From Cycas panzhihuaensis (Eukaryota; Cycadophyta), in the NCBI GenBank assembly GCA_023213395.1, contig CM041465.1:176645741-176709740 (forward strand): DNA of 64,000 bases. The letters are read 5' to 3'. The notes below the pieces were generated by a model. That model worked only from the letters and a program-made list of their open reading frames with translations. It ran no database searches and was not told where the DNA came from. Within the stretch, counting starts at the first letter, position 1; every line of letters starts with the position of its first letter. Below, piece by piece: positions 11,074-22,652 of the stretch. The translations under genes were made by a program, and so were the position numbers.

Positions 11074-13347
11074 TGTTTCACCAAAACTGTGCACTCAATT
11101 GATCTTCATATTCATCAGCAAATATTTTACTTGATTGCATTTAATTTGTTTCATTAGAAGCTTGTTTTATATTGTATTAGGTCATGTTTTGGTGAAATAT
11201 GGTATTAATTTTATGGATGATTTATGTTAGATGATAATGATTGTATTATTATATTTTTACTTATCAATGAGTGAAAACTATAGTAATATAATCTCACCTT
11301 TATGATCATTCTAATATTTTTTTTTCCTTCTTTGAAGCATTCCCTTGTTTCATTCTTTTTCTCTTGATTTACATCTTTAAGTTATCACTTTTTCGTGATT
11401 TTTAGGCTTGTACTTAAGTTTTCACCCTTCCTAGGCTACTCTTTTGCATTGATAAAGTCATTTACACTTAAATTTTCTTAATAAAAGATTTATTTTGACT
11501 CTTGAATGATCAATTTTTATCTTTTATTTCATGTTTTTGGTTTTTCCAAAAATATAATCTATCACATTTTATTAAGAAAAATGTATTTTTCATTATTAAT
11601 AAAATACAACTGGTCATATTTTTTACTATCATGCACGCAAATGTTTTAAATAATATGCTAGTTTTGTATGTTACCCTCTATGTTTGGTGTAAAACTACTC
11701 CATTTGTGCCTATAACCCTTTAAAACCCTAGACAAAGCATTCATTCGAATGATTGAGCTTGATGGTATGCTTTAGAAAATATTTTCTTGGAAGTTTAAGA
11801 GCTTTCTTTATGATTTTTAATCCCTATCTTTGAGAAAAGAAAAGAGAAATCAAGAGAAAAAAACTTAGAGCTCTAATTATTGCTTGTATTCTATTTGAAT
11901 TCAACTTGTTACTGCTTCTTAAGGTGTTTGGTTTATTACAACTCTTTACTTTATGTTTCATCTCTTTAGTAAAGTCTTTTCCACTATTTTATCCTTTGGT
12001 TTGGTGTTGTTTTAATGATTTTTATGACCAAATATGCCTCTCTCCTTCATCTAATTTTTTAAACTCCTTCATCTATATTTTTTCCTTGGGAACTCTTGGC
12101 TAAAAGGTTAGCCCTTTATGGGAAAGTAATGGAGTATACTATTGTGAAGAGAGATCTACCTCTTCACCTCCAAATATAGCTACTTCTTCCTATTCTTCTT
12201 AGTTGTCTAAGATTCCTAAGAGATTTCAGTCTTACCTCTTCTTTCTTGACTATTTTTTAGTTTGTTCTTCTCAATTTTCTTCCTCTTTCATGCTTGTTTT
12301 AAGAAAAAAATTGAGAAGTATTGGTCATAACAAAGGGAGATAGTTATTCTAAGGTATAAAATTCATCATTAAAGTAATGATTTCTAAAATTGTAGGTGCT
12401 ACATTCCTAGACTTTTTCTCTTCATTTTCTCTCTTTTTAGAAAAGAAATATGTATTCTTAAATAAAAATATTTGCAACAAATAGATTTTACATGAGGTTT
12501 AAGGATCTTATGGTGCTTAGAAACTCCATGAGTGATAGAATCTCTTTATGATTTTAATTAAGTATTTGTTTGTAATGATATCAATATATAGCCAGTTGTA
12601 AGTGAGCTTTGTGGGATGCATGTCATTTTTAGTAACTAAAATCATATTTCAAGTATCTCACTTCTACTAAAATTACCATTAAAGTTCAAAATAACATGTG
12701 CATGAATTACAAGGTTTTACATAAGTAGAGCATATTATTTTAGCTCCTATCAAATTACATACAACATTACATGTCATAGCATATGCATCTCATATTTATT
12801 ACTTTTATGTTTTAAGATAAGTTTATTATGCATCTTTAGAAGATAGCATCTCTTTCATTTTGGTGTTCTTTCTTTAGAAAAAATAGGGTAATAATATGCA
12901 TGGTTTACTTTCTTTGATTGGCTTGAAAGGATAGTTAGAGCTTGGTGCTTCATTGTTCTTTCTTTTGCATTCTTTAAAAACATATCAAAACTTCCATTAC
13001 TTAACCCTTTTCTTTATTATATTAAACCCAAATAGTTAAAATAATATAAGGAAAGGAGTCCCTAAGAAGGATACAAAAAATATTATTAGCGTAATTCTGA
13101 ACTTGAAACTCCTCTACTTGCTTATGTAAGCTAGTGGATCCTAGTACTCCTCCTTATATCCTAGCCTTTTATTATCACATAAATATTCAAACTAAATGAT
13201 ACAAATAGGTAGAGACTCCTTCTTAGGAGCTAGCGAAGGTGGTCCTTAGGTTTATGTAGGCTTCTTTATCTCTTGATCTAGACCTGAAATGTAGGAAACA
13301 TAATGTCATTAAGGGATACTTAGCCTAGGTCCAACCAAAGTATGTCA
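11074..13347 (+). repeat. 5' LTR of inner Tat-like element (2274 bp)
   Basis: It begins TGTTTCACCAAAAC and ends AAGTATGTCA, and matches 26132-28372 throughout with many transitions and small indels. Shared landmarks are the TTAGGTCAT-TTTTGGTGAAATAT block, GAGAAAAGAAAAGAG, and the terminal CTAGGT block. The short reading frames inside it (for example 11502-11723 and 11906-12103) are chance frames in LTR DNA. Confidence 0.92.
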
Positions 13348-13352
13348 TATTT

Positions 13353-13376
13353 TTAGTGAGTATATTAGGGAATTTA
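13353..13376 (+). other. decayed primer-binding site, Tat type
   Basis: TTAGTGAGTATATTAGGGA follows the 5' LTR by about five bases. Against TTGGTGACTCTGCTGGGGA it differs mainly by G-to-A and C-to-T changes and lines up with the better preserved site at 10427-10445. Confidence 0.55.
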
Positions 13377-13429
13377 TTTTTATTTTTTTTCTTAAAGTAA
13401 TGGAAATTATAGCTCTTACTTAAAGAAGA

Positions 13430-15680
13430 TCATTGATACTTCAAGGTCTCTCACTTGATTTTCAACTTCAACCCTCACACTCCACTCATGAAGTTTCAAC
13501 TTCTTATTTTGATCATTTAGAACATCATATACATGATACTTATATTTATCCTTTTGAAGATCCAACTAAATTATATGAGATACATGTGAAGCAAGGATAC
13601 CCTAAACCTTATCAATTTCATGGTGGTGCTTCTCTTATAAATTCTTCCTTTGTACAAGAAGAAGTTCTTCCCACTTAAGCATCCCCATCTTATTATGAGT
13701 TGGTTCTTACTAGGGTCCCAACTTCTCTTCATATTCTTAGATATCAAGATCCTTTTTACCCAGACACTCATACCATGACATCCTCTCCTTAACACCATCA
13801 ATTTGATCCATTATGTAAAGAATATAAGTCCATATAGATTGAGCCTTTTATTGCTCTTGATGTTAACCAATCACCCTTACCTTCCCATCCTCCTTCACCT
13901 AGGCCACTCTCTCCTCCTTTGGGAGAGGTTAAAGATCATAAATTGGTTTATTCTCAACTTCTTCCTTCACCTTTTATATTCTAAGGTCAAATGCACTCTC
14001 CTCACGTAGTGTCTTATACATATAAGGGAACCTCTACTACACTCATTCAAGGTAATCTTATCCCTTCTCATGTCCCTGTTCTTAAATAAATGGATCTATC
14101 TTCTTCAATCCCATAGCCTATCCATTCATATCCTAGTAGAGTAGCCTCTTCTCACCTCATTGCAACCTCAACTTAATTATCACCTTAGGTTTCTTATATA
14201 GTCATATCTTAGGGTGTTATACCTTATATCTCTTCTCCTAGGGCATCTAATTTGATTATTTCTTCCCAACCTATTCCTCATTCTTATTATGTTCATCCCC
14301 ATCCTTCAGTTAGTTAATCTCAAGCTTTAGGATTTTTTAATCCTACTTCATCATCTCATGTCCCTAGACTAGTCCTGCTACAAATGCCTTTTCCTTCATT
14401 CAAGCCTATTTTCCCTTAATATCATATTCTATAAACCAATTCTATGGTAAATCCCATAGCTTGATTTAACCCCCCATCTTCCCTTCCAACTTATTCTTTA
14501 CATCAACAATAATAACCTATTTCCTCTACTACCCCATGTTTGCCATCCTTACCTCAACATTCGATGATGTTGAGGCTGAGGAAGCCTTTCTTAGACTATA
14601 TGAAGTCTCCCTTCTTGTGTAAAGTCTCACTATCTCCTATGCCTCCATTTTACCTAAGTTACCTAAATTTTCAAGTGATTCTTCTCAAGATCCATCCTCC
14701 CATGTATAAGTGTTTATGCTTTCTTATGTTGACTTCATGCCATATGACTATGTCATGATGTACGTATTCGTTAAATCACTTCAAGGTGATGCATTAAAGT
14801 GGTTTTATCACCTCTCTTCTGCTTCCATTCTCTCGTTCTAATAATTGGTTGACTCCTTCATCAATTACTTTAATATAGTGAGACCTTTTGAATCTGGCAT
14901 TAAATCACTTTTAGTTGTCAAACAAAACCATGATGAAACTTTTAGAGACTTCATGAGGAGATTTCAAGACCATGTATATGTATGTCATTCTTAACTTAAT
15001 CCTAGTCTCCTTTTTAATTTATTCATTAATGCTTTGAGGCCCCATGTTTATATTGAAATACTTAAGCTTTGTCTTCAAACCTAAAAAGAAGTCATTGACT
15101 GATGCTTAGTCTTAGAAAGTTATGAAATATAACTAATCATTAAAAAGGTTGGGAAATTTATCCCTTCTAAAGAGACCATTAAAATGTCTAAGACTTCTCA
15201 TTCTAAGCTAACCTATGATCATCTAACTCCTTCTATTAGGTCATTGGAGTGTTTGATCAACACTAAATTATGTATTCATGGTCTTACAAAAAATTAGCTT
15301 GCTCAAGAAACAAAAGTTATTCATCTTGTTGAAGGGAGAAAGAAATAAGTTCCACCTACACCTTCTCCTTCTTTCAAGAAGACAAAGTAGTGTCCTTACC
15401 ACCAAACTGACACCCATGATAGAAGCCAATTTCATATAGTTTAATCCATAACTCAAAATATAAACACTTAAATAAATTGGGCTTCTAAAACTCCTCAAGA
15501 TCAAATGGTTTATAAAGACCCTCTACCTCAACATAAAGATAAGGAAAATAAGGATGTCAAAGGCGAGGATACATAGATTTGAGATAATGAAGGTGAACCT
15601 TCTAGTTTTGATTCATCTAAGAAGATAGCTACTCCTAATCCTTCAATAAAGCATGCTAATAGTTAAGCTTGCCCACCTCC
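13430..15680 (+). pseudogene. gag of inner Tat-like element
   Basis: The N-terminal part (13433-13678 is one open block of 81 codons) is Pro/Ser/His-rich and low in recognisable motifs, as in Tat gags. The conserved retrotransposon gag core lies at about 14640-15110. It reads LPKFSSDSSQDPSSHV, then PYDYVMMYVFVKSLQGDALKWFYHL, then IVRPFESGIKSLL and FRDFMRRFQD. The same GDALKWFYH motif occurs in the outer element at about 29490, showing the two belong to one lineage but different families. Stops interrupt the frame, many at likely Gln codons. This protein would form the virus-like particle shell. Confidence 0.85.
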
Positions 15681-15889
15681 TAAAAATGGTGAGACTGAGA
15701 AAACTATCAACATGGTAGAGATTACAAAGAGTACAAGTTTATCCAAATCACTTGATGATTTGATGTCTAAAAATCTTGACTCTTTACCTCTTATTCCCCC
15801 TTGTCCCATTAGGTTTTGATCCATTCCTCTCAATTTAACGGATGGATCGGTTTCCTTGGTCAATGAGTTAAAGACTATTCCTGTCAGCT

Positions 15890-16360
15890 TCTCAGTTATT
15901 GATTTGATGTAGTATTTCCCTAATAAATATTAGCTCATATTTGATACATTAGGAGTTCTTATTATAGTTGATTCATCTACTTCCATGCTTTCTTTTGAGT
16001 TAGCCACATTTCTTACTCACACTACTCATGCTCCAAATGATATCCCCCTGTTCTACATTGAAATTATTAAAGGTGCATCAACATTAAATATGCCATCATC
16101 GATGAAGAATCATTTATCAATGTAATCCCTCTTTATCTTATTAAGGATCTAGAGATTTTAGTCTTTGACCCTTATAACTAGATTTACTAAGGATATGATA
16201 AGAATCAAAAGGTTCCCCTTAGTCAAGTCACTTTCCCTTTGACTCTTAAAAAATAGACTATTCATACTAAACTTGCCATTATTGATCTTGACCTAAAATA
16301 TAATATCCTTTTGGGTAGACCATAGATTACCGAAATGGCTATTTTTTGCTCTTTCCCTTT
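15890..16360 (+). pseudogene. aspartic protease region of inner Tat-like element
   Basis: About 16260-16335 reads KLAIIDLDLKYNILLGRP-stop-IT, matching the Tat protease pattern of a Y-N-LLGRPW block. The stop replaces the Trp of GRPW (TGG to TAG). The catalytic Asp region is probably the IVDSSTSM segment near 15965, where Ser follows DS instead of Gly. Protease would cut the gag-pol precursor. The call rests on motif order between gag and RT. Confidence 0.65.
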
Positions 16361-16568
16361 TGGTAAACTTTGGTTCATCCTTAAGGGCAAATTAAAGATT
16401 GTTAAATATAGGTTAAAACCTATTAAATAGTTAGTCCCACTTATTGATGCTTTCTCTGAAACTAGTGAGTCATCTAATTCCTTTAAATATTTCTTTCAAT
16501 CTCTAGGTTTAGGGTAGTATTTCATCATTGAAACTCCTCCACCTCAAGGAGAAATAAAGGGAATTGAT

Positions 16569-16919
16569 TTGGTTGAAATTATCCCTATTAAACTAGGATT
16601 TTCATCTACTCTTAATCTCTTGGGTCCTACCTATCGATCTTTGGTTTTCTCTCCTTTTTCTTATAAAGAAATGACATCACACTTTATTATATCCTATGAG
16701 GAGATAATTGTGAGTGAAATAACTAATTCAAATATTCTTCTCTCTACTCAAATTCATTTCTCACAGGTCTTATATTTGCCTTCAATGATTAATACTTTGG
16801 TTCCTTTTGTTATGCTTACTCCTTCAATGGATCATATGGTTTTATCATTATATGATGTGCTTATTCCTACCATAACTCTTTTCTCTCAGTCTTCTCTTTT
16901 TACTACATGGTTAAATTAA
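16569..16919 (+). pseudogene. open linker between protease and RT in inner Tat-like element
   Basis: 116 codons without a stop, the longest stop-free block of this element. The reading (VEIIPIKLGFSSTL start, Leu/Ser/Thr-rich) shows no domain I recognise. It sits in the spacer typical of Tat pol proteins, so it is probably part of the same polyprotein rather than a separate gene. The following 16920-17550 is similar spacer with scattered stops. Confidence 0.45.
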
Positions 16920-17559
16920 TAAGAGAATAAAATATTGTTGCATAGGCACCCTAATTTAGAATTAGATAGTGAGGTTATTCCCTTATATATTATGTCTCAA
17001 AGAAATCAAAATATACCCAATAGAGTTTAAGAGGTGAATTTGGTTTCCATTATTTTCTTTCCTTCTTACTACCCTATTAATGATCCTCCATTATCCCTCA
17101 TATTTGTGCCTTTATATAATCAAACTTATTGCTTTTACCTTCATGAGTTTGAGTAGACTTTCACTTCAACTTAGGAATTTATTGATAGACCCATTCCTTT
17201 TTCCCAAGTTATTTCAATCATTAAGTTTATACCTTCTCATCCAAACTCTTTATTTGATGATCCCCCACCTTTTAAGTCATTTTCCTTATCTATTAACTTA
17301 CTAAAAAATCTTTTCCTCATTGGCATCTTTCATTTAGATCATTTTGAAAATGATGAGGCAATCCTTGAGCATCTAGTAGGATCAACTCCTAATCTTCCCT
17401 CTTATCATCATAAATTGGGTTTTTCAAAGATGATACAACGTGATTCACTACTAATCAACTGTTCCTAATTTTGGGAGATGTTTTCTCTTATAGAACTTGC
17501 TCCTCCTCATTTTAAATAGGGTAATGCTATTCTCAAGGAAGAAACTATTGATATTGACT

Positions 17560-18400
17560 TAGAACTAGGGGATACTACTAAAATTATTAAGCTTGGAGCT
17601 AATTATTTTGCTCAACAGATCTCTATCTTTCGTGAGTTTCATTCAGGTTTTTCTTAGCATTACAATGATATGCAAGGTCTTAATCCCTATATTATTGAAT
17701 ATAATATCATTATTATTCTTAGCATTAAACCCAAGCACTAAAAAAAAAAAGGCCTATTTATCTACATATTTCTACCACTATTAAATAGGAAATTAAAAAC
17801 TTAGTAAAAGTTAAACTCATTGAGAGTGTTGATTACTCTCAATGGGTTTTAAATATAGTCCCAATTTCTGAAAAGAATGGCTTTATTTGAATCTACATTA
17901 ACTTTTAGGATATTAATGATACCTATCCCAAAGGAAAATTTTCTCTTCCTTTTTTCAATTAAATTTGGGATCAAATGTCTAGTTTTAAAGTTATGTCCCT
18001 TATGGATAGTTTCTCTAGATATAATTAAACATCTATTATACTGCGAGACCATCATAAAACTACTTTTACTACTTCCTAGGGCACCTTTATTTATAAAGGC
18101 ATGCCTTTTGGGTTGAAGAATACCAGGGATACTTACTAAAGAGCAATGGTGTTTATTTTTTATGAACTAATTAGCAATATTATTATTATATATTTAGATG
18201 ATATGCTTGCCCTTTCTCATAAATTATAACATCATATGCATGATTTGAGAACGATTTTTGAAAGGTGTAGAAAATATTGTTTATGTTTGAATTTGTCCAA
18301 ATACATTTTTGTAATAACTTTAGGAAAGATGTTGGGTAATATTATCTCCCATGATAGAATAAGAGTAGATCCTAATAAAGTAAAAGTAATTATTAATATA
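17560..18400 (+). pseudogene. reverse transcriptase of inner Tat-like element
   Basis: Motifs appear in the expected order: NDMQGLNPYIIEY, then VKLIESVDYSQWV, NDTYPKGKFSLPFF, SFKVMSLMDSFSRYN, TFTTS-stop-GTF, KGMPFGLKN, the catalytic box IIYLDDMLALS near 18187, and FERCRKYCLCLNLSKY. The YLDD Asp pair is intact. The stop in TTS-stop-GTF replaces the family Trp. The QGL-P-I and ERCR-Y-LRLNP-K signatures are characteristic of Tat RTs. Frame changes occur. A-run 17740-17749 is a likely indel site. Confidence 0.9.
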
Positions 18401-18559
18401 CCTCCCCCAAAACCCAAAAATAGATCAAATCTTTCTTAGGTAGGCTTGGTTTTCTAAGTTGCTTCATTACTAATTTCATCTTTAATGCTAAGCCTCTCAC
18501 TAATTTGTTAAAGAAAGATGTTGAACTATAATGTATTCCTCAGGTTTAAGATTCCTTTG

Positions 18560-19010
18560 ATAGATTAAAGTAAGCATTAATCTCAACACCCGTGCTTACT
18601 CCACTAATATTTAATAAGCCTTTCATTCTATATACTTCTTTTATGCAAAAGTCATTAACAAGTATGTTAGTATAAGAAGATGATTTTGCTAAAGAACAAG
18701 CAATCTATTTCATTAGTAGAACCCAAGTGGCAACTAAGATTCATTATTCTCCTCTTAAGATAGAATGTCTTTCTTTAGTCTTTGCCATTAGGAAGTTGTA
18801 TCACTACCTTCTTGGAAATAAGGTCCTTCTTATCACCCAATTAGATCCCATTAGATATTTACTAACTAAAACCAACCTTACTAAATAATTAGGTAAATGG
18901 TTCTCATTATTGCAAGAGTTTGATTTTTAAATTATTAATAGGAAATCTAAGAAAGGCATGTCATTGCAGAGATTATGGTTGTCACTCCTTTATCCAATCC
19001 TACTAATCAA
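18560..19010 (+). pseudogene. RNase H (gypsy type) of inner Tat-like element
   Basis: About 18720-18960 reads TKIHYSPLKIECLSLVFAIRKLYHYLLGN, then DPIRYLLTKTNLTK and KWFSLLQEFDF, the usual end of the RT-linked RNase H domain of Ty3/gypsy. The block lies directly downstream of RT and upstream of integrase. It would degrade RNA in RNA:DNA hybrids during reverse transcription. Stops and at least one frame change break it. Confidence 0.85.
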
Positions 19011-19039
19011 CCTGTTGATGACACTCTTCTAAATGAACA

Positions 19040-20330
19040 CATCTTCCATGTCTAGACCATTCCTTTTGATGACCCCTGCAATAGAGAAATTAAATCTTAC
19101 CTTCATGATCAATATTTCCCTTCTTCTTCAACATCAAAGAAAAGAAAGTAAACTTGAGCTACTGTTAGGAAGTATATTTTACTTAATGCTATACTCTATA
19201 AGTGTTACTTTAATGGGATTCTATTAAAGTGTCTCTCTCTTAATAAGGCTCATGTGGCCTTAATAGAGTGCCACGATGGAATATGTGGTGGTCATTTTGG
19301 TGGTTGATCTATGGCCTAATATATCCTCTGCATAGGTTATTGTTGGCCTATCTTATTCAAAGATGCTTATGTTTACATTCAAAAGTGTGAAAAATGCCAA
19401 TCTCATGCTACTTTGATTCATAAACCTACCCAAGAGTTGAAATATGTTATTTATCCTTGGCCTTTCTCTCAATGGTGTTTTGATCTCATTAGTCAAATCT
19501 TTCTAGATTCATCTAATGGCCATAAATTCATTATTATTGTAACTAAATATTTTACCAAATAGAGTAAAGTTATTCCATTGGTTTTAGTTATAGGAAAGAT
19601 TATCACTACATTCATTTTCTAATATATTATTTATAGATTTGGGGTACCTAATGTCATCATTAGTGATAATGGGCCTTCATTTTGTAATCCCCATGTTAGT
19701 GAGTTATGTGGTGAGATTCATATTATACATAGACTATCTATCCCTTATCACCCTTAGGCAAATGGCCAAATTGAGGCATTTAACAAAACCTTAGCTAAGA
19801 TTTTAGCTAAGAAAGTGGCAACTTCCTATAGAGATTATCATATTCAATTATGTTTATCATTATGGGTGTATAGGACTTCAATTAGAAATGTTACTGGCAT
19901 GGCATATTTTTCTCTATTTTATGGTGTCGAGGCCATTCTTCCATTACATATTAAGATTCCTTAATTACGTGTTTTGCTAAAAAAATTTATTAATGAAGAG
20001 TTCTAAAGAGAGACACATCTCTTAGAACTTGAAAAAGTATATGAGACTTGTTCATAGATGTTACAAAATAATATGGCCTCTAAAGCTAGGGTTCAAGCTG
20101 CTCATGATAGATAATATAGGCCTAGGAAATTTTTTGTTACTAATAAAGTTTTGAAATTATAATATCTCCATGACAAGCAATAGAAGTTCTCTCCCAAATG
20201 GACTGGACCTTACTTAATTATCAAGGATTTAAATAATGGTGCTTATCGAATCTCTATAATAGAAGGCTTGGAATTCAAGAATCTTGTCAATTATCAATAC
20301 CTGAGGAAGTTTTATACCTAATGGCTTCAA
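19040..20330 (+). pseudogene. integrase of inner Tat-like element
   Basis: The zinc-binding part near 19260-19410 reads CHDGICGGHFGG and YIQKCEKCQSHA. The catalytic core has WCFDLI, SDNGPSF and a segment HP-stop-ANGQIEAFNKTL, so the D, D and E residues are all present. The stop is TAG for the family CAG Gln. The C-terminal part reads RKFFVTNKVL and FSPKWTGPYLI, the usual GPY/F-like end. From 19400 to 20320 there is one reading phase with only scattered stops. It would insert the cDNA into the genome. Confidence 0.9.
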
Positions 20331-21370
20331 GTCTCTATAATGAGGATAAATTATGATTCTAAATTCTATTATTATCCAATGAGCTAAAACTATAGGCAAT
20401 TCTCTTTCTTAATTACTCTTGATATTCTTTTAATTTTCTTTTACTTTGATAAAGAATTCCCCTTAAAATCATATAAGACTACTATCCTTTGTGGCATACA
20501 AATTAATTATGAGTGCTCCCTTTTCAAGGTTATCTATCTTTTCTCTTTTGAGCTCCATACTCAAGAGAGAATTTGGGCCCCCAGTTTTGTCATTTATAGT
20601 CATCCTTGAGGAGAGATCTATTCATTAGCTTTAGTTACTTTATCAGTCGCTTGGTTCATTCCTCATATACTAGTTTTTTATCTTAGGGATTCCTTTTTAG
20701 GAATTCATCACCCATTTTTCTTTTCTTTTAATCATCGTTAGTCTTCTCTACTTATACTTTTCAGGTGAATACTCATTCTTTCACCTTCCCCTTATATTTG
20801 GAGACATCATGATTTTGATCTACTCTTTTCTCTCATGGTTTGATTTTAAGGAGTTCGGTTTCTTTTATTCCATTTTGGTTTCATTAAAAAGGAGAGATCC
20901 TTGTTGTATTAAGGAAAGGTACTTCATAGTTTAGATGGTTAATGCTCTTTTCTTGTAAATATTATTAAAAAAAAAAGTAGTAAGAAAAAAAAAGTCAAAA
21001 GTCAAAATTCAAAAAGAAAGTAAAAATTAAAATTAAAAAAAGGAAAAAAAAATCAATAAATATATTATTATTATCCTCTTATAATCTAGGGCAAGTCATG
21101 TGATAGTTTCATCTTCACCTATACTCATAATAGGTTGGGTTCATTTAGATAAGTCATTCAAGGTATTTAGGTCTAGTTGTATAGGCCCATCGTAGTCTTA
21201 TCTATGATCAAACCCTACTTGACACCTTTCTTTATAGCTGATTACTATTATCCTAATTATGATTTCTTCTTTTCCTCTTTATATTCAAAACCAATTTATT
21301 TTCATCTATTACCATCTCTTTACTGATTGATTCCTACACTCTCCTTTATCAATCATAACATCTCTAAATA
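20331..21370 (+). other. spacer after integrase, with A-rich tract
   Basis: No coding signal that I can support. Positions 20965-21066 are strongly A-rich on the + strand and form a purine tract well before the true 3' polypurine tract. The tract separates the pol genes from the second RNase H. Confidence 0.6.
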
Positions 21371-21379
21371 TTGGTCTTA

Positions 21380-21790
21380 TTTTCCCATGGCATTGAGTAT
21401 TTCCACTGACAGAGGTAGTAGAGGTAACCCATGACTGTTTACTATCATTTGGGTGATCTATGACCAATTAGAAATGCCCCTCCTATTCATTAATTTATTT
21501 CTACCTAGATCAACCAACAATGAAGCCAAATATTTTGCTATTATAGGAGCATTGTCTAATATTTTCCAATCTTACTATGGACCTACCATCATTTACTGTG
21601 ACTCATAGATCATGGTTTATCAGTTAGTTAGGATATAGTAAATCTAATCTCTATGGATCCTTTCCCTTTATTATTAGGTTTCATCCTTGATGTTTGTGTT
21701 CTCTTTAGTCCCTATTCAATTTGTTCCCTAATCTTTTAATATTAAAGTTGATGCTCTAGTCTCTTTGTCTTAGATGATTATTTTGGCTAA
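21380..21790 (+). pseudogene. second, archaeal-type RNase H (aRNH) of inner Tat-like element
   Basis: The reading gives ISTDRGSRGNP, TNNEAKYFAIIGALSNIF, IIYCDS-stop-IMVYQL and FNIKVDALVSLS. These match the four blocks of the archaeal/plant RNase HI family: D in DG-SRGNPG, E in NNEAEY, D in GDSQ, and the final ADALA block. The acidic residues D, E, D, D all remain. The stop after CDS is TAG for the family Gln. Plant Tat elements are known to carry such an extra RNase H, and here it lies downstream of integrase. It is distinct from the gypsy RNase H at 18560-19010. Confidence 0.8.
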
Positions 21791-22430
21791 CTTTCATCTT
21801 TTGTTAGGGGCACGCTACTCTAGAATAAGCATAAACTACCATTCTATAAAGAGTATAAACTATAGGTATTGAGGAAAAAAGTTTGAGTAATATAAAGGTT
21901 AATATGATAGGTTTAAAGATGAAATGAAATGTTAGAAAAGATAGATCCATGTGGGAATTGTGGGCTGAGGAGGATCTTGGTAGGAGGTAAGTCCCTAAAA
22001 GCTTCTTACCCCTAGAAGAAGCCAATGAGAAATCCTATATACTCAAGAAACTAGTTGTTTATTAGGTGGAATTGGTTTTTCACTCTATAAACAGCATGCT
22101 TTTCTTAAGATATATTATATGAATATAAATTTTGGTCTATATTTGTATAACCTATCATGTGTATGATGTGAATTATATTAGTGTTTCTTTTTAGAAGGAC
22201 TTATATTATTCCATCATCTATTTTTAGAAATCTATCATTGTTTGGTTTTTAAGTGGTTTTACATTTATAAGAGTAGAATTGTTAATCTTTTCCATCTAGT
22301 CCCTTTTATCTTTTTATTCATTTTCTTTCCTTTATTTTTCCTTATGTTTTTACTCCTTTAAGATCTTTTTCTACTCGAAAATAAGTAATAAACTATTGTG
22401 TACATATTAATAAAAAAGTTAAAATTACAT

Positions 22431-22447
22431 ATATATATATATATATA
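22431..22447. repeat. (AT)n microsatellite
   Basis: About eight AT units, between the second RNase H and the antisense gene. Confidence 0.9.
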
Positions 22448-22652
22448 ACAAAAGACAAAAAGAAAAGAAAAATCATTATATGCTTTCAAGGATACTCACA
22501 TTAGTGAATGTATATCATACTTAATTTATACAAGAGGGATAAAAGAGAAAATGAGTTTAGAGACAATGATCTAATCACATTTGTTACACAAATTATAATG
22601 GAAACAATCAATATGCATACACACACATATATATACATAGAACATGGTTAAA

